This document shows positions 4,246-5,071 of a stretch of 5,071 nt of DNA, in pieces (position 1 is the first letter of the stretch; each line of letters begins with the position of its first letter). Position numbers and translations under genes: made by a program. The DNA comes from Companilactobacillus bobalius (GTDB lineage: Bacteria > Bacillota > Bacilli > Lactobacillales > Lactobacillaceae), in assembly GCF_009764355.1 (NCBI RefSeq), contig NZ_LNUA01000024.1, forward strand, positions 1 to 5,071, in the 5' to 3' direction. A model generated the notes under the pieces. The model had not been told where the DNA came from. It saw only the letters and a program-made list of their open reading frames with translations, and made no database searches.

Positions 4246-4329
4246 ATGTTGGTATTCCAAATGCGTAATGTAGATAAAACATCTACTGTTTTGAAACAGA
4301 CTAAAAACAGTGATTACGCAGATAAATAA
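4246..4329 (+). CDS. ermBL: erm(B) leader peptide
   Basis: The 27-codon leader begins MLVFQMRNVDKTS and ends NSDYADK with TAA at 4327-4329, the known ErmBL sequence. A strong ribosome binding site, AAGGAGG, lies at 4231-4237 with an 8-base gap. Ribosomes carrying a macrolide stall within this peptide (reported around codon 10, the RNVDK region). This refolds the downstream mRNA so that the methyltransferase start becomes accessible. Its presence, complete, predicts inducible rather than constitutive resistance. The gene is too short for most ORF callers. Confidence 0.93.
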   Translation: MLVFQMRNVDKTSTVLKQTKNSDYADK

Positions 4330-4453
4330 ATACGTTAGATTAATTCCTACCAGTGACTAATCTTATGACTTTTTAAACAGATAACTAAAATTACAAACAA
4401 ATCGTTTAACTTCTGTATTTGTTTATAGATGTAATCACTTCAGGAGAGATTAC
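4285..4453 (+). promoter_or_regulatory. erm(B) translational attenuator
   Basis: Several competing stems can be read. ACTGTTTT (4285-4292) can pair with AAAACAGT (4304-4311), which competes with CTGTTT/AAACAG (4286-4299). AGTGATTAC at the end of the leader (4309-4317) can pair with GTAATCACT (4431-4439). GTAATC (4431-4436) can instead pair with GATTAC (4448-4453) just before the ATG, placing the ribosome binding site AGGAG (4442-4446) in the loop. AAACAAAT (4395-4402) pairs with ATTTGTTT (4417-4424). The alternative pairs fit the known drug-induced control of erm(B). Confidence 0.75.
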
Positions 4454-5071
4454 ATGAACAAAAATATAAAATATTCTCAAAACTTTTTAACGAGTGAAAA
4501 AGTACTCAACCAAATAATAAAACAATTGAATTTAAAAGAAACCGATACCGTTTACGAAATTGGAACAGGTAAAGGGCATTTAACGACGAAACTGGCTAAA
4601 ATAAGTAAACAGGTAACGTCTATTGAATTAGACAGTCATCTATTCAACTTATCGTCAGAAAAATTAAAACTGAATACTCGTGTCACTTTAATTCACCAAG
4701 ATATTCTACAGTTTCAATTCCCTAACAAACAGAGGTATAAAATTGTTGGGAATATTCCTTACCATTTAAGCACACAAATTATTAAAAAAGTGGTTTTTGA
4801 AAGCCGTGCGTCTGACATCTATCTGATTGTTGAAGAAGGATTCTACAAGCGTACCTTGGATATTCACCGAACACTAGGGTTGCTCTTGCACACTCAAGTC
4901 TCGATTCAGCAATTGCTTAAGCTGCCAGCGGAATGCTTTCATCCTAAACCAAAAGTAAACAGTGTCTTAATAAAACTTACCCGCCATACCACAGATGTTC
5001 CAGATAAATATTGGAAGCTATATCCGTACTTGGTTTCAAATGGGTCAATCGAGAATATCGTCAACTGTTTC
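4454..5071 (+). CDS. erm(B): erm(B) rRNA adenine N6-methyltransferase, 5' part running off the window
   Basis: Starts at ATG 4454 after AGGAG (4442-4446, 7-base gap) and stays open for 206 codons to the window end. It dimethylates A2058 of 23S rRNA and so confers macrolide-lincosamide-streptogramin B resistance. The SAM-binding motif is EIGTGKG (35-41), the acidic SAM ligand is E58 in SIELD, D83 lies in HQDI, and the catalytic motif is NIPY (100-103). Residues 1-189 agree with ErmB as I know it. From base 5021 the copy differs from bases 178-228: CCG for ACG, TTG for TTT, and one A missing near 5040. The reading then shifts to [13 protein letters not shown] and loses the true C terminus. This is probably sequencing error at a contig end. 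The complete gene is 4454-4843 joined to 1-348, 245 codons. Confidence 0.97.
   Translation, partial: MNKNIKYSQNFLTSEKVLNQIIKQLNLKETDTVYEIGTGKGHLTTKLAKISKQVTSIELDSHLFNLSSEKLKLNTRVTLIHQDILQFQFPNKQRYKIVGNIPYHLSTQIIKKVVFESRASDIYLIVEEGFYKRTLDIHRTLGLLLHTQVSIQQLLKLPAECFHPKPKVNSVLIKLTRHTTDVPDKYWKLYPYLVSNGSIENIVNCF
4844..5071 (+). repeat. Terminal redundancy of a circular contig (equals 1-228)
   Basis: Bases 4844-5071 repeat 1-228 at a constant offset of 4,843, with two substitutions (181 against 5024, 189 against 5032) and one base fewer in an A-run near 5040. Removing one copy gives a circle of about 4,843 bp and an intact erm(B). The differences are clustered in the last 50 bases, as expected for a low-quality read end. 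Confidence 0.9.

Noticed and set aside
3988..4260. 90-codon minus-strand frame upstream of erm(B)
   Set aside because: It overlaps the erm(B) promoter and leader start, no conserved motif, composition typical of a chance frame in AT-rich DNA.
4844..5071. Frameshifted, inactivated erm(B)
   Set aside because: The changes sit only in the last 50 bases of the window and the overlapping copy at 178-228 is intact, so a read-end error is more likely.

Overview
This window is a linearised copy of a small rolling-circle plasmid from a low-GC Gram-positive host, most likely in the Streptococcus/Enterococcus/Lactobacillus range. Every recognisable part is typical of the pMV158 plasmid family or of the macrolide-resistance gene erm(B). 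The first 228 bases (1-228) recur as the last 228 bases (4844-5071) with two substitutions and a one-base deletion. The contig is therefore best read as a circle of about 4,843 bp that was not trimmed at its join. Wrapping 5071 back to 228 restores a complete 245-codon erm(B) that ends at 348.

Layout around the circle: (1) 1-371 is the 3' part of erm(B) and a few bases of its usual downstream flank. (2) 372-859 is a second, partial copy of the 3' end of the mobilization gene plus the structured DNA that follows it. (3) 860-1127 holds the leading-strand (double-strand) origin and the promoter of the replication operon. (4) 1128-2045 is copG-repB, with an antisense-RNA region between the genes. 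(5) 2046-2297 carries a terminator, several hairpins and the origin of transfer. (6) 2298-3509 is a MobV-type relaxase gene. (7) 3290-3775 is the native copy of the segment duplicated at 372-859. (8) 3777-3868 holds two further hairpins, one resembling an ssoA/RSB-type lagging-strand origin. (9) From somewhere in 3869-3907 up to 371, across the join, is the erm(B) block: upstream flank, promoter, leader peptide, attenuator and gene.

How the parts work together: RepB nicks the hairpin loop at 919-945 to start leading-strand synthesis. CopG and a counter-transcribed RNA limit RepB synthesis. Single-stranded intermediates are probably converted at the hairpin-rich regions. The relaxase acts at the oriT just upstream of its own gene and lets the plasmid be mobilised by a helper element. 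The erm(B) block gives inducible MLS(B) resistance.

The most interesting feature is the pair of related 0.49-kb segments flanking the erm(B) block. They share long identical stretches, but their hairpin arms differ in a way that keeps base pairing in both copies. This is direct comparative evidence for a functional structure, and it suggests the plasmid is a hybrid of two related replicons. I see no wholly new gene system. The novelty lies in the architecture and in regulatory structures.
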